64,000 nucleotides of DNA from Portulaca oleracea (GCA_029582165.1 CM055881.1:23541594-23605593); one strand, 5' to 3'. Counted from the first letter of the stretch, positions 36,406 to 48,085 are shown. A program made the numbers and translations. Notes: a model not told the origin generated them from the sequence alone.

Positions 36406-37424
36406 CTTCAAAACCCAAAAAATTGCTGGGGGGTGCCACACATCTTTTTTAATTGACTCGCGGGTCACAACTTTTTTTTAATGCATTCCCGGGGGACATT
36501 AAACTTACTTAAGTGGCTTAGGGGTGACAATCCGACATGTTTTGACCGGAATGAAGGAAAAGTCTTATTTGCCCTTGAAATATCATCTTTATTCTGGGGT
36601 TGAACTTCCTCTTCATCATCATCAACATCATCATCATTCACTCTTCACTCTTCATTGCCTCTTGGCAGTGATAAGGGGGCAACCTGGCTGCCGACCAGCG
36701 CAAGGTGCTCCTCTCTGCGACCCGGCTCTTGCAAGCCATGGTGGATGTCATCTCGAGCAACGGGTGGCTGAGTCTGGCCCTGTTGGCCATGGAGGTCAAC
36801 CCTAGGAAGCCGATTGAGACTGTTTTTGACCTGGTCGAGATGGAGGACGACGAGAGGAGGGAGCTGCTGCAGATGTCTGACCTGTATCTACTGGATATTG
36901 CGAGGTTCTGTAATCAGTTCCCCAACATTGACATGAACTACGAGGTGGTGGACGGTGACAGCGTCGGGACCGGGGATGAAGTCATGATGGTGGTGACCCT
37001 CGACAGGGATTTGGAGGGGCGAACCGAGATGGGGCCGGTGGACGCACCGAGGTACCCGAAGGTGAAGGAGGAGGGGTGGTGGCTGGTGGTCAGGAAAGAG
37101 AGATAAAGGGTAAAAGAGGGAAAGAGAGATAAAGAGGGAAAAATAATGAATGAAGATTTGAGATGAATGAATTATGGAGGAAGATGGTGAGTAAGAGAGG
37201 GAAAGAGAGATAAAGGGTAGATTTAGTTAAATTAGAGAGAAAAATAAGGGTATTTTTGTCTTTTTCATCACATTTCGCCGGATTTCAGCCAAAACATGTC
37301 GGATTATCACCCCCAGCCACTTAAGTAAGTTTAATGTCCCCTGGGAATGCATTAAAAAAAGTTGTGACCCGCGAGTCAGTTAAAAAAGATGTGTGGCACC
37401 CCCAGCAATTTTTTGCTTCAAAAC
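36406..37424. mobile_element. Pack-MULE carrying a BRR2 fragment
   Basis: The 1001-bp element (36415-37415) is flanked by the identical 9-bp target duplication CTTCAAAAC (36406-36414 and 37416-37424), the hallmark of Mutator-like elements. The terminal inverted repeats are about 135 bp. They begin CCAAAAAATTGCTGG on the left and CAAAAAATTGCTGG (complement of the right end), and share ACATTAAACTTACTTAAGTGGC. Between them lies GC-rich sequence quite unlike its surroundings, encoding part of a host spliceosomal helicase. There is no transposase, so it is non-autonomous. The few TIR differences suggest a fairly recent insertion. Confidence 0.92.
36675..37106 (+). pseudogene. Captured BRR2 (U5 snRNP helicase) Sec63-domain fragment
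   Basis: An open frame runs from the stop at 36672 to TAA at 37106. Its first ATG is at 36738, giving 122 residues. It reads ATRLLQAMVDVISSNGWLSL, then ETVFDLVEMEDDERRELL, LLDIARFCNQFPNIDMNYEV and EGRTEMGPVDAPRYPKVKEE. This is the second Sec63 domain near the C-terminus of plant BRR2 as I know it. About 35 residues expected after LLAMEV are missing, so the copy is spliced or deleted. The helicase core and the true C-terminus are absent; after WWLVV the frame runs into element sequence and stops. It cannot act as a helicase. The frame is intact and could be transcribed. Confidence 0.85.
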
Positions 37425-37848
37425 TCCTTCAGCTTTTTTTTTAAAATTTTTTATTGTTAGAAAGCATAAGTTGCAATTTATAACTTTTATTTTTGGAGCT
37501 AATTTGTGCCAATTTCGTTTTTGGAAAACAAGTCATAATTTCTAAATCACTGCTTTGGCTAATTTCTGGTTTTACTTCCAAAAGCACTGTTAAAAGTTTG
37601 GCCAAACATAAGCTAAGTATAAAAACTTCAACAAGGGAATTATGTTACGTTTAGCTATTTTTTTTTTTAAAGTTTGTGCTTTTTCAGTGTTTTCCATATC
37701 TATATTATTTGAGTGTCAAGTGTCCAACATGAATATTCAAGGTAAAATGAAGAGTTCAAACATTATAGTTTATGGGAGTTAAAAAGTGTAAATTCATTGA
37801 GATAAGTTCAAACATTTATTTTATATGTGAGCAAAATTGTCACGTTCA
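37425..37848. other. AT-rich intergenic DNA, no gene seen
   Basis: No supported gene or clear repeat pair. Confidence 0.4.
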
Positions 37849-38111
37849 GGCCCCGTTCTTTTATGCGCGGTGCGGTACCGCATCAAACGGCACTACTCAA
37901 TATTCTACCACAGTTCACCACAGTTCACCACAAATCATTATCAAACTATTTTCTTACTTTTCTCTCTCTTCTATTTTTTACAATTTCTCTCCTCACCTAC
38001 CCCACCTACCACAACTTCCACCACAACCCATCACACTTCACCACATTTTTTCAAATTCCACCACACCGCAACTGCACCGCACCGCAGCGGTACCGTATAA
38101 AAGAACGAGGC
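37849..38111. mobile_element. MITE with GGCCCCGTTCTTTTAT ends
   Basis: The left end GGCCCCGTTCTTTTATGCGC and the complement of the right end, GCCTCGTTCTTTTATACGG, are inverted repeats. GCGGTACCGCA on the left is mirrored by GCAGCGGTACCGT on the right. The body is rich in CCACCACA-type sequence. Open frames through it are by-products of composition. The superfamily is not settled. Confidence 0.75.
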
Positions 38112-38144
38112 ATCAGAATTAAGAACTCTGTATTTTGTAATATA

Positions 38145-38436
38145 CGAGGGGTTTGTTTTTCAAATTAAGGTACTGCACTACGTCACACTACTCAATATTC
38201 TACCACGATTTACCACATTGCACCGCATTTTACCATAATCATTATCAAAATATTTTCTTATTTTTCTCCCTCACTTTTCTCATTTACCTTTTACATTTTC
38301 TCTTACCTACCCCACCAACCACAACTCCCACCACAATTTACCACAACCCACCATATTTCACAACACTTTTTCAAACTCCATCGCACCGCACCATTACCAC
38401 ACCGCACCGCACCGCACTGTATAAAAGAACGGAGCC
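38145..38436. mobile_element. Second, diverged copy of the preceding MITE
   Basis: Body and right end (CACCGCACTGTATAAAAGAACGG) match 37849-38111 in the same orientation: TACTCAATATTCTACCAC, TATCAAAATATTTTCTTA and TACCCCACCAACCACAAC. The left end (GAGGGGTTTGTTTTTCAAA) has diverged. Two tandem insertions or a tandem duplication. Confidence 0.65.
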
Positions 38437-38681
38437 TAGAGGTTTAATAGTAATAAATTCAGTTCTTCTAAAAAATTATAGCAATTGTCTTTATAGTCAA
38501 AAGTTTAAATATTACTATCCCTGTGGTCCTATTCCATTATATTTGTCCATCTATTTATCTTGAGCAGACTAATGTATATGGGGAATTGAGATGAAAAGTT
38601 TGTAATTTATCTAAATTATCCATACTTTTAATTGAAGATAATAGTTATTGGAATTGTGAAAAGCGATAAATAAATTTATTA

Positions 38682-38815
38682 ATTACGGGTAAAAAAAAGA
38701 AAATTGAATTCTAACAATCTCTATTTTCACAAATTATATAGCAATAATCCGTACTTTCATTTTGGATTCTGATGGTTAAAAAAAAATTTGGATTCTTGTG
38801 GTATTTTGGGAGTTT
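38682..38815. repeat. Partial copy of the MITE that follows
   Basis: The sequence GAAAATTGAATTCTAACAATC ... GGATTCTGATGGTTAAAAAA is a shortened, diverged duplicate of the left arm of the element at 38823. Confidence 0.65.
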
Positions 38816-38822
38816 TACGAAA

Positions 38823-39347
38823 GGAAAATTGGATTCTAATAATCCTTACTTTCACCAATTGGACAATAGTGGACCGTACTTTCACTTTGTATTCTGGTGG
38901 TCAAAAAAAAAAAATTGGATTGTAGTAGTACCAAATCCACCTCCATATTCTTCTTATTTTTTTTATTCCTACACTATATTGTTTTTGTTTTTTTCGTTCA
39001 TACCCCTAGAAAGTTAATGAATTGTAGTTTCTAAAACATTTTTTAAATTATTTTTTTGAGACTCCGAATAATTATTATGATTTTTTAAAAATAATAAAAG
39101 TGAAAAAATCGTAAAAAATAGTAAAAAAAAGAATTTTTTTGGGAGAAACGCTGTAAATTCATTAAAAATCACTGCAAAGTGTTATACTAAGTTTTGAATC
39201 AAATGCAACACAAAATCTATGATTCCCTCGAAAATATCCCACTACAATCCAATTTTATTTTTTTTTGGACCACTAAAATACAAAGTGAAAGTACGGTCTA
39301 CCATTGTCCAATTGGTGAAAATAGGGATTATTAGAATCCAATTTTCC
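38823..39347. mobile_element. MITE upstream of the hydroxylase gene
   Basis: The left arm GGAAAATTGGATTCTAATAA is mirrored exactly by the right end TTATTAGAATCCAATTTTCC. GTATTCTGGTGGTC and GGACCACTAAAATAC mark the inner parts of the arms. It is about 525 bp, the same family as 20479-21018 but in the opposite orientation. It ends about 290 bp before the next gene's ATG. Confidence 0.85.
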
Positions 39348-39638
39348 TTTACTAAAAACCCTAGTGGGAATCAAAACAACAGTTTACTGTTTAGTTCGTA
39401 CTGACAGAGTGAGCTATTCGAGATCCCTTGATTACATTTCTGATTTCCCACCAACTGCTTCTTGTATACGTTTCTCATTCTTCCTATCATGAACTCGTTC
39501 ATGGGCGCTATCTACATGATGATCAAATGCAAGCATATTCTTCAATCTCAGCTACATATACAAAATCCATGAATCACAGCTTTCACTTCTGCTATAACCC
39601 CTAACCCTTTTTAGCTTTCTGTTATTCTCGTTGAAATC

Positions 39639-42600
39639 ATGGCATCCCAGCTTCCACTCTTCATCTTCTTGATTTGTACCATTCATTTCTCCAGCTGCTC
39701 GGCACAAATGTGAGTATTTCATTCGTTTCCCCACTATCGAATGCATTTCCTTATTCACTCTCCTTCAGTAGATTCTTCAGATTACAGCCAATTATTGGCG
39801 ATTTAATTGGAACTTAGCTATATATTTTTTCAAGTCGGCGTTATTTTGATCTGGGTTTTTCATTTCTTTTTTTTTTTTTTGTCATATACGACCTTTACCT
39901 ATCTGTGATTTCGTCATTTCTTGATTCTTTTGTACTGTTGTATCAGAATCTGGTTGATCTTTTCTAAGCTAAAGCTTAGAATGAAAAGTAGCGCCTTACT
40001 GCATTGTTGCTACTACTTTCCAATTTTAATCTTTTGCATGTTTCTCTTTGCTTATTTGTTTTACTTTTTCTTTGGTGGTTGGGGGGGGGGGGGGGGGGGT
40101 TTATTGCTGGGTAGATTGTTAATGTGGGCAAGAGTTTGGGGGATCCAAATGACAAGTCCAATGGGTAATGTTGTTGTTCCCAACCATAGAGTTGAAGAAT
40201 TTCCCTTTGAACATCTGGATTACGAAGGGCAAGTTTAAACTAAACATAGGTCCATCATCCTGCCTCATTATGGCGCTTGGACAATTCATATGAATGTAAG
40301 TTGTCAGCCATGGTTGTGTGTCTTCTGACTTCTGTTAGTGTGGCCATTTCTTTTGAATATGGTGCTTCTACCTCCGCCTATTAAAGGTTGTTTTGTTCTT
40401 GAAATAAGCTGCAACTTTTCAGTGGGATTTCTGATGTAATTGCTTCCGATCTGAGTGCTCTTAGAGTTGGAGACACTTTTTGTTCTTGTGCAGTAGACAA
40501 AAGGAATTGGGGAGAAGAGAACTCAACCAGGAAAAGGTTGTGTCCCCTTCGATTCAGCATGGAAAAGTAGACCCATCAAGGGTTGTCCAACTATCGTGGC
40601 GGCCAAGGTGAGGTACTTCAACGCCTAACTTTTTAAGTTCTAGTTCATGAGATGTAGGCATGGCTACCTTCTCATCTTGATGTTGCATAACATTTTTGGA
40701 TCACCTTTCATCTTGCCGGTCATACTGATATTTTTTCAATGTGACAGAATTTTCGTTTACAGAGGTTTTATCTCTGATGAGGAGTGTGACCATCTTATCT
40801 CTCTGGTAAAGCTCTAATGTGATCCACACTTTATGGTTTTCTGCTTTGATTGAGCCTTAACTAGGTTACCCCTCCTCAGGCACATCAGATGGAAGGTAGC
40901 ACACAAGCGAGCACAGGATCGACATCAATGTATGATGTAAAAGTAAGTCTACATGATTTGCGGACTGCACTCAGAATTTTCAGATGTCCTATCTTTATAT
41001 CTCCCTGATGTTCTTTTCTTAATGGTCTCCACAAATACTATATTATGTTGTATTTTCTTGTGAATTTGTTGATATCCTTGACAAATATTAAAGCTTGTCT
41101 TTTTTTCAATTATGAAAATGGGGTATTGATGACCTTCCATACTACCTCTTTGCATTTTAACCTGCTCTTGTATGACCATAAAAGGAAAAAAAAACAAGAA
41201 ATGTTTTGTGAAGCTGAATAGAATTCAAATTGTTCTAAGGACTGTTTTGTATGGTTTTTCAATTGAATGGTCTTTTTGGCGCTCTGATGTCTGCCTCTCA
41301 GTTGCTGAAATTTTGGTAGTCTGAAATATGTATGTGTCGTGTCCATGATGTTATTGGAGTATTCACTTGTGTTACGTACTTGCATGTTATTTTTGTTTAT
41401 CTGTAGGATGAAATTATTGAGAGAATAGAGTCAAAGATGTCAGCTTGGGCCCTTCTTCCCCAAGGTATTTTTCCCCTTTGGCAATGTACTGAATGCGGAT
41501 TTCCCCTGAAGTTTGTCCTGTTACAATTCTAAGTTGGTTTACTACGCTCTTCTGACAGAGAATAGCAGGTCACTTCAGGTTGTGCACTATGGGCGTGAAG
41601 AGGCCACTCAGCATTATGACTATTTTGGGAATAAATCAACCTGGGATTTTGGGGAGCCTTTGATGGCAACTCTTATCCTCTATCTTTCAAATGTTTCTCT
41701 GGGTGGTGAGATCTCCTTCCCTGACTCACAGGTGAGACTGAATTTTATACACCAATCTACTCTTATAAATCATTATTTTCATTCTGAGCAGGATTTAGCA
41801 ATAGTCTTTCAAACTTGGCTTATTGGCAAACTGATGTTTTCTGCTTCATGGAAAAATTGTCGTCTCCATGTTGAAATGAAATTGGCCTCTGCCAAGTCCA
41901 ATAAGGTTTCTTGTTCTTGCTTAACTTGACAATGCGATGGAGGAAAAGTAATCACCTATGTTATTTGGACTCTTCATTACACATTTTCTATTCAAGTTTG
42001 GTTGTTAAAATGCTTCATGCTTACAGGGTTATTGACAATTGATCCTTTCAATTTAAGTTAATAGAGCACTATAGAATTTCAGAGATTTCCGGAGCAGTTG
42101 TGGACACTAGAGAATGTTGATTCAACAAGCATGTGAAACAAGCAACTACTTGGTTGATATGTAGATAGTTTGCAATTAGTTTCCCACTCGAAATAACTGA
42201 GAAGCTTGAGTTGGTGATCAGTGGCTTAGTTTGTTTGGATGATATGTAAATCAATGTAGGAGGTGTAATTGAATTAGTGTTTGAATCCTGCAGCTGAAAG
42301 CATGGGGTGTGAAGAGCAAGGTTTGGGCATTCTTTGACAACCACAGTAATCTGCTGAAACCCATAAAAGGGAACGCCATTTTGGTGTTCAATGTCCATCT
42401 AAATGCATCTCCTGACCAGAGTAGCCGGCATGTAAGACATCCTGTTGTTGAAGGTGAAATGTGGTGCGCCACCAAATTCTTCCACATCAGACCCGTCGGT
42501 GGCAAAAAAGTCTCATCTGAATCAGAAAACAGTGATTGTACTGATGAGGATGACAACTGCCCTAGATGGGCTGCCATTGGGGAATGCCAACGAAATTCAG

Positions 42601-42662
42601 TTTTTATGATCGGTTCACCAGATTATTATGGGACTTGTAGGAAGAGCTGCAATGTGTGTTAA
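39639..42662 (+). CDS. Prolyl 4-hydroxylase-like 2OG-Fe(II) oxygenase with ShKT domain
   Basis: Seven exons join in frame: 39639-39709, 40494-40607, 40748-40805, 40880-40942, 41407-41464, 41559-41731 and 42294-42662. They give 301 residues. Residues 1-22 form a hydrophobic signal sequence, so the protein should enter the ER/Golgi. Residues about 60-245 are the P4H catalytic domain. The iron ligands are present as H140-Y-D142 and H225. The lysine that normally binds 2-oxoglutarate, ten residues after the distal histidine, is M235 (EGEMWCATK). Residues 261-301 form a six-cysteine ShKT domain (ending CRKSCNVC), usual in one plant P4H subgroup. The known family hydroxylates prolines of cell-wall proteins such as extensins and arabinogalactan proteins; whether this copy is active is uncertain. 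I chose ATG 39639 because it directly begins the signal peptide. Confidence 0.92.
40081..40099. repeat. G19 homopolymer in intron 1 of the hydroxylase gene
   Basis: An uninterrupted run of 19 G. Its true length is hard to sequence, and it has no obvious function. Confidence 0.95.
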
Positions 42663-42883
42663 TACAATTACATATCCTTCTCAACGCATTCACAATTGGT
42701 CCAAGCCTTGCAACAGCAGCAGTAGCAACATGTAGACTCTTTTGTTAATGGTTATTCGGGTAGCTTTGGTAGTTTATTCTCACAAAATTTACACCCTTTC
42801 TGCTATTACTTGCAAGCATTTCTTATGTACATGGATCACAAATGACAAAATTTGAAAGGGGGTTTCGTTTTGGTTTCCCTTAC
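42663..42883 (+). other. 3' flank of the hydroxylase gene
   Basis: Non-coding; the probable 3' UTR, ending at the copia insertion. The last five bases, CTTAC (42879-42883), are that element's target duplication. Confidence 0.6.
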
Positions 42884-43440
42884 TGTTAGAGAAAAGTGAG
42901 TAGCAAGGTAACAGCGGAAGCGAATAATAGAATCGAAAACGAGATGACGGATATTACGACAAAATTTAGGAACGAAAAATAAGCGATAAAATCAAACAGC
43001 AGAATTACGTGGGAAACCGAAGAACTCGGAGAAAAACCCACGGACAATGTAAAATAATCCACTATGAGAAAGGAGGAGTACAACCTGATCACTATCACAG
43101 GGTGTGATACGATCCACAAAGGAGATTACAATAACAATCTCTCAACACTCAATTCACAATCTCTCAGGATACACTGGGGAAAATATTGGTGAGACCCCTT
43201 TCTCTCTCAATATTTTCTCTCTCTCTAGCTCTCTGTGTTTGCCGATGTGTTTTTGGTGGAGAAACATGCACCCTATTTATAGGGAGAACCTAACTTGACT
43301 CCCACTCCAAATAGATTTAGAATTTAATACAATTAGGAAACCCAACACAATAAGGAAACCTAAATAATATCCTAATACAATTAGGAAACGAATAATTGTG
43401 AGATCAAGAGATTTGGTGATTTTAGGACACTTTCCTAACA
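42884..43440 (-). repeat. 3' LTR of the copia element
   Basis: 557 bp. On the minus strand it contains CTATAAATAG (about 43268-43280), a TATA-box-like promoter. It is about 97% alike to the other LTR outside indels, by eye. Confidence 0.95.
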
Positions 43441-43541
43441 AACTCCACCTTGGACTAAAATCAACGAATCATCGGTCCAGATAAACATCTTGACTATCGC
43501 CATCAACACGCCCCTCCGCAGGGCGTGGCCCCGCAGGGCTC

Positions 43542-45115
43542 TCACATGCTTTGAACACCAACTAAGTCCAAACAATGTTCGAACTTAGCTATAGATAGAG
43601 GCTTGGTTAACATGTCTGCAGGATTATCAGAAGTATGAACCTTCTTCACCACGATCTCTCCTGCAGCAACTGTATCTCTGATGAAGTGATACATGACGCT
43701 TATATGCTTAGTCTTCGAATGATAAGTGTCATTCTTTGTCAGATGTATAGCACTCTGACTGTCTGAATAAACCACAGTCTCGCCTTGTGGTACTCCAAGC
43801 TCCATGACCAATCCCCTCAACCAGATGGCCTCCTTCACTCCTTCCGTTGCGTGATATATTCAGCCTCTGTGTAGAGACAAGGCCGCTATAGATTGAAGTG
43901 AAGCTTTCAAGATATTGCTCCTCCACATGACGAACACATACCACGAAATTGAGCGTCTCCTATCCAGATCTCCACCATAATCAAGATCAACATAACTCGC
44001 AACATCGGGCGTTGCAAAGACTACCTCTATCATACAGATGCCCTTCTCCAAAGTACCCTTCACATAGCGAAGGATCCACTTCACTCCTTCCCAATGCTCC
44101 TTCCCCGGATTCTGCGTATATCTACTCACCACACTAATCTGCGTGGGGAGTCAGTCTAGTACACACCATAGCATACATCAAACTACCAATTGCACTAGCA
44201 TAGGAATATTAGACATCCTCCTTACCTCCAAATCAGATTTAGACAGTTCTCCATACGGTGACTTGAAGTGTGCGGCTAAAGGAGTTGAAATTGCTTTGCT
44301 TTCTCATGTTGAATCCCAACACCTTCTCCAGATATTTCTTCCGAGACAGAACAACTTCCGCCTTTCTATCCCTTTGGATCTCCATACCCAAAATCTTCTT
44401 CGCGCTCAGGTATTTAATGTCAAACTCTGGTTGAGTTGAGATTTGACTTCTTTATTAGTGACATGTCCTGAGGCAATCAACATATCATCCACATACAATA
44501 ATAAATAAATGAAAGACCTTTCTTCAAATTGCTGTAGTACACACAATTATCATAGTGACTTCTTGTGTACCCTTTCCCTACCATAAAGGTATCAAACCTT
44601 TTGTACCATGCTGCTGGTGCTGTTTAAGTCCATACAAGGACTTCCTTAATCTGCATACTGCACATTCTGTTTCAGAACGATGAAACCAGTGCCTCGCTCA
44701 TATATATTTCCTCCTCCAACTCGCCATGGAGGAAAGGTCTTGACATCAAGTTGCTCCAACTCCAAATCAAATAGAACAAAGGCAAGCAAGGTGCGGATCG
44801 ACGTATGCCTCGCATGGCGAGAATACTTCATTGTAGTCGATTCCTTCTTTCCTGGTTGCAACCCCTTACCACTAATCGGCCTTCCACCTTGCACTTTCTA
44901 CACCGGGGATACCTTCCTTTCTCTTGTACACCCACTTCGCAGAAGAGCTCGTCGCCTTAGGCAACTCACATAGCTCCCATGTATGATTTTTCGCAAACTC
45001 TCCATCTCCTCTTGCATAGCTCCTATCCATTTGAGGCATTCGGACAAGAGATGGCCTCCGATAGGTAGAAGGTTCGACCTTCAGAGTCTCCTCTGCAACA
45101 CTCAGTAAAAGCAAT
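43542..45115 (-). pseudogene. Copia reverse transcriptase/RNase H, decayed
   Basis: Minus-strand fragments show the RT start (WELCELPKATSSSAKWVYKRK, cut by frameshifts), a later segment (NPGKEHWEGVKWILRYVKGT) and the RNase H end (SDSQSAIHLTKN, HSKTKHISVMYHFIRD). The reading frame changes repeatedly and the middle of the RT, with its catalytic motif, is not readable as one frame. Confidence 0.85.
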
Positions 45116-45562
45116 CATAGCATCATCTTCTTCAAGATATCGCCCGGTCACCCGATCTCCCTCCCGGGACGATCTCTAGCAATGCATGGTTGTTCCTCCA
45201 CCGAGGAACATTCGCCTCAATCTCGTGGCTCATCAACTCGAGTTGGTTCAGAGTATCGATGGTTGCTCGATTGCAGTTCCAAAGACTCCACTCGAGCCGC
45301 TCCACTCGAACACCATTCTTTCTGCATCCTTCTCACGATTTCTGCATCATCGAAGTATCGGTAGATTCCATTCCGGATAACATAGCGGTTTCATTAAAGG
45401 TTACATCTCTAGATCGAATAACTTTCATCAAATCAGACACCACATTCTATATCCCTTAGACTCGGACAGTAACCTAGAAACATGCATTTAATGTACAGGA
45501 GGCGACTTCCCATCATTCACATGGACATATACAGACATCCAAAAATTCTCAAATTAGAATAA

Positions 45563-46423
45563 TTAATCGATTACTGCCCATACTTCCTCTGGAATCGTAT
45601 TCGATAGAGGCATGAGGCGATCTGTTCGGTAGTAGCGAGAGATATCACCTGCGCCGAGCGATTTGTTCTTCCAAAGCCCTGCATTTGAGAGCATGCAGCG
45701 AGCTTTCTCCAAGAGTGTCCTGTTGATTCTCTCGGCTACCCCGTTTTGCTGAGGCTTACCCACCAAGATTCGATGCCTCGCAATCCCATGCTCCTCGCAG
45801 AATTTAGTAAATTCAGAATCAACAAACTCCAACCCATTGTCAGTCTTGAGTTTCTTGATTTTCCTGCCTGTCTGGTTCTCCAACAAAGCTTTGAACTTCT
45901 TGAAATATGAGAATGCCTCATTCTTGTGCCGCAGGAAATAAACCCAAGTCTTCCTCAAGAAGTCATCCACGAATGTCAACATGTAGCGCTTGCCACCCAG
46001 TGATGGCACTCTAGCAGGACCCCACAAATCTGAATGAATATAATCAAGGATCCCTGCTGTTGTATGTTTAGCCCTTGAAAAGCTAACCCTCTTCTGTTTC
46101 CCGTAGATACAGTGATCGCAAAACTCCAACTTGCCGATCTTTGCGCCTTCAAGATATCCCTTCTTGCTCAACATTGACATTCTCTTCTCGCCCATGTGGC
46201 CTAGTCTCATGTGCCACAATTTTGTGCTGTCGGACTCATCAAGATTTAGGACTGCCGCTGCAGATCCTGTCACTGTAGACCCCTGCAGGATGTATAGACT
46301 GCCCTTCCTGATTCCCTTCATAAGAACCATGGAACCCCTGCACACTTTCAAAACACCATCTTCTCCTTTGTACCTGCAGCCGTTAGCTTCAAGAGTACCC
46401 AAAGAAATTAAATTTCGAGTCAT
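45563..46423 (-). pseudogene. Copia GAG-pre-integrase and integrase part
   Basis: The longest open frame of the element (286 codons). It has the pre-integrase zinc-binding region (LWHMRLGHMGEKRM ... CDHCIYGKQKRV) and then the integrase core with the first two acidic positions visible (DYIHSDLWGP, FVDDF) and TDNGLEFVDSEF. The C-terminal end is out of register, so it is not a complete integrase. Confidence 0.88.
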
Positions 46424-46429
46424 GTTAGG

Positions 46430-47539
46430 GATATGACGAACCTCCTTGAGAGTTCTAACGATGCCATCATGAGTCTTGATTTTGATGCTACCGATTCTGA
46501 CCTTGCGGCTGTAGCGTTACCCATGACTACGACCCGGTGTCAACACTCTCATAAGACTCAAACCGGTCCTTATGAGGACACATATGATAGGTGCACCGTG
46601 TCAAGAACCCATTCATCTCTAGCTATCCTACTCGATGTGGTAGCGAGGCATCATCCGTAACTACAAACCCATCACCATCCGACTCGGACTCTACGCATTT
46701 GAGGTACTGGGTTTGGTGTGATTATCCTTACTCTCCCGCGGTCTCTCTATTTTGCCCAAGTCTCTCTCTATATGCCCCATCTTACTACAATGAGTTACAC
46801 TTCTTATTCTTGTGAGGATTCCTAGACTTTGAGCGGTGTTTAGACCGCCTCTCTGAACCCGCTTCCCTTACGTTCAGATTTCTACCCTTACAACCATAGC
46901 ATCACCACCTCGGTCATCACCATCGGTATCAAGTTTCTCCTTAGACAAGAAACTAGCCTTTACTTCACTAAGGTTAAGGTCACCACGATTCCCATACAAC
47001 ATGATTTCCTTAAATTGTTTATGTGATGCGGTAGGGACAATTAAATGAAAAGCCTTATCCTCATCAGTGTGTTTTATATCCATTGATTCCAATTCGTAAT
47101 AATAGAATCAAATTCACTAAGATGTGCTGAATAGAAGTACCTTGGGGCATCTTCACTGTAGAATTTCTCCTTCATTGGTACTTGTTTGCGACTCTTCGAC
47201 ATGCACTCTTGATTTGGTCCAAAGCTCACGAGGTTTCTCGATATGCATCACCTCTCTCGAATGTGCTCTGCCAAGCAATGAATCCTGCCGAGTCTTATCT
47301 TCAAGCTTCTTCCACTCCCTTGAGTCGATTCCCTTGATATCCTTCGGAGTTTTTGGAATTCATCATCGCTCATTATCGCATCGATCTTCGTGTCGGGATA
47401 CTCAATCACATCCCATAACCCGTCTTTGAATCGGGCCGCTTCATCTGCGATCTCCACATAGTAAAACTCCTCGTTCCATCAAATTTTGGAATATTGCACT
47501 TCATGAGTGAAGCCATCTCCACCTTGCTCTGATACCACT
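46430..47539 (-). pseudogene. Copia gag, decayed
   Basis: Minus-strand fragments of a copia gag (DEDKAFHLIVPTASHKQFKE ... VKASFLSKEKLDTDGDDRGG) are recognisable, broken by frameshifts and short deletions. The region lies between the primer site and the integrase part. Confidence 0.8.
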
Positions 47540-48085
47540 TGTTAGAGAAAAGTGAGTAGCAAGGTAACAGCGGAAGCGAATAATAGAATCGAAAACGAGA
47601 TGACGGATATTACGACAAAATTTAGGAATGAAAAATAAGTGTTAAAATCAAGCAGTAATTACGTGGAAACCAAGAACTCGGAGAAAAACCACTGGACGGC
47701 AGAAAATAATCCACTATGAGAAAGGAGGAGTACTCGATCACTATCACAGGTGTGATACGATCCACAAAGGAGATTACAATAAAAATCTCTCAACACTCAA
47801 CTCACAATCTCTCAGATACCTGGGAAAATATTGGTGAGACCCCTTTCTCTCTCAATATTTTCTCTCTCTCTAGCTCTCTGTGTTTGCCGATGTGTTTTTG
47901 GTGGAGAAACATGCACCCTATTTATAGGGAGAACCTAACTTGACTCCCACTCCAAATAGATTTAAAATTTAATACAATTAGGAAACCCAACACAATAAGG
48001 AAACCTAAATAATATCCTAATACAATTAGGAAACGAATAATTGTGAGATCAAGAGATTTGGTGATTTTAGGACACTTTCCTAACA
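47540..48085 (-). repeat. 5' LTR of the copia element
   Basis: 546 bp, 11 bp shorter than its partner. The differences cluster in the first 330 bases (+ strand) and include several 1-3 base deletions; the other end is almost identical. Confidence 0.95.

Larger units (their letters stand above)
42884..48085 (-). mobile_element. Complete Ty1/copia LTR retrotransposon
   Basis: A 5202-bp element with two LTRs that start TGTTAG and end CTAACA (+ strand reading), flanked by the 5-bp duplication CTTAC (42879-42883, 48086-48090). On the minus strand, AGTGGTATCAGAGC follows the 5' LTR (a primer site for initiator-Met tRNA). A purine tract (AAGGTGGAGTT) precedes the 3' LTR. The order gag - integrase - RT/RNase H is that of Ty1/copia. 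The coding region is broken by many frameshifts and stops, so the copy cannot move on its own. Confidence 0.95.

Noticed and set aside
37772..38563. Overlapping open frames of about 90-136 codons
   Set aside because: They arise from the CCACCACA-rich bodies of two MITEs; several frames are open at once, and none has a motif.
42508..42662. ShKT domain as a toxin
   Set aside because: The six-cysteine module is the C-terminal domain of a plant prolyl 4-hydroxylase subgroup; nothing indicates a toxin.
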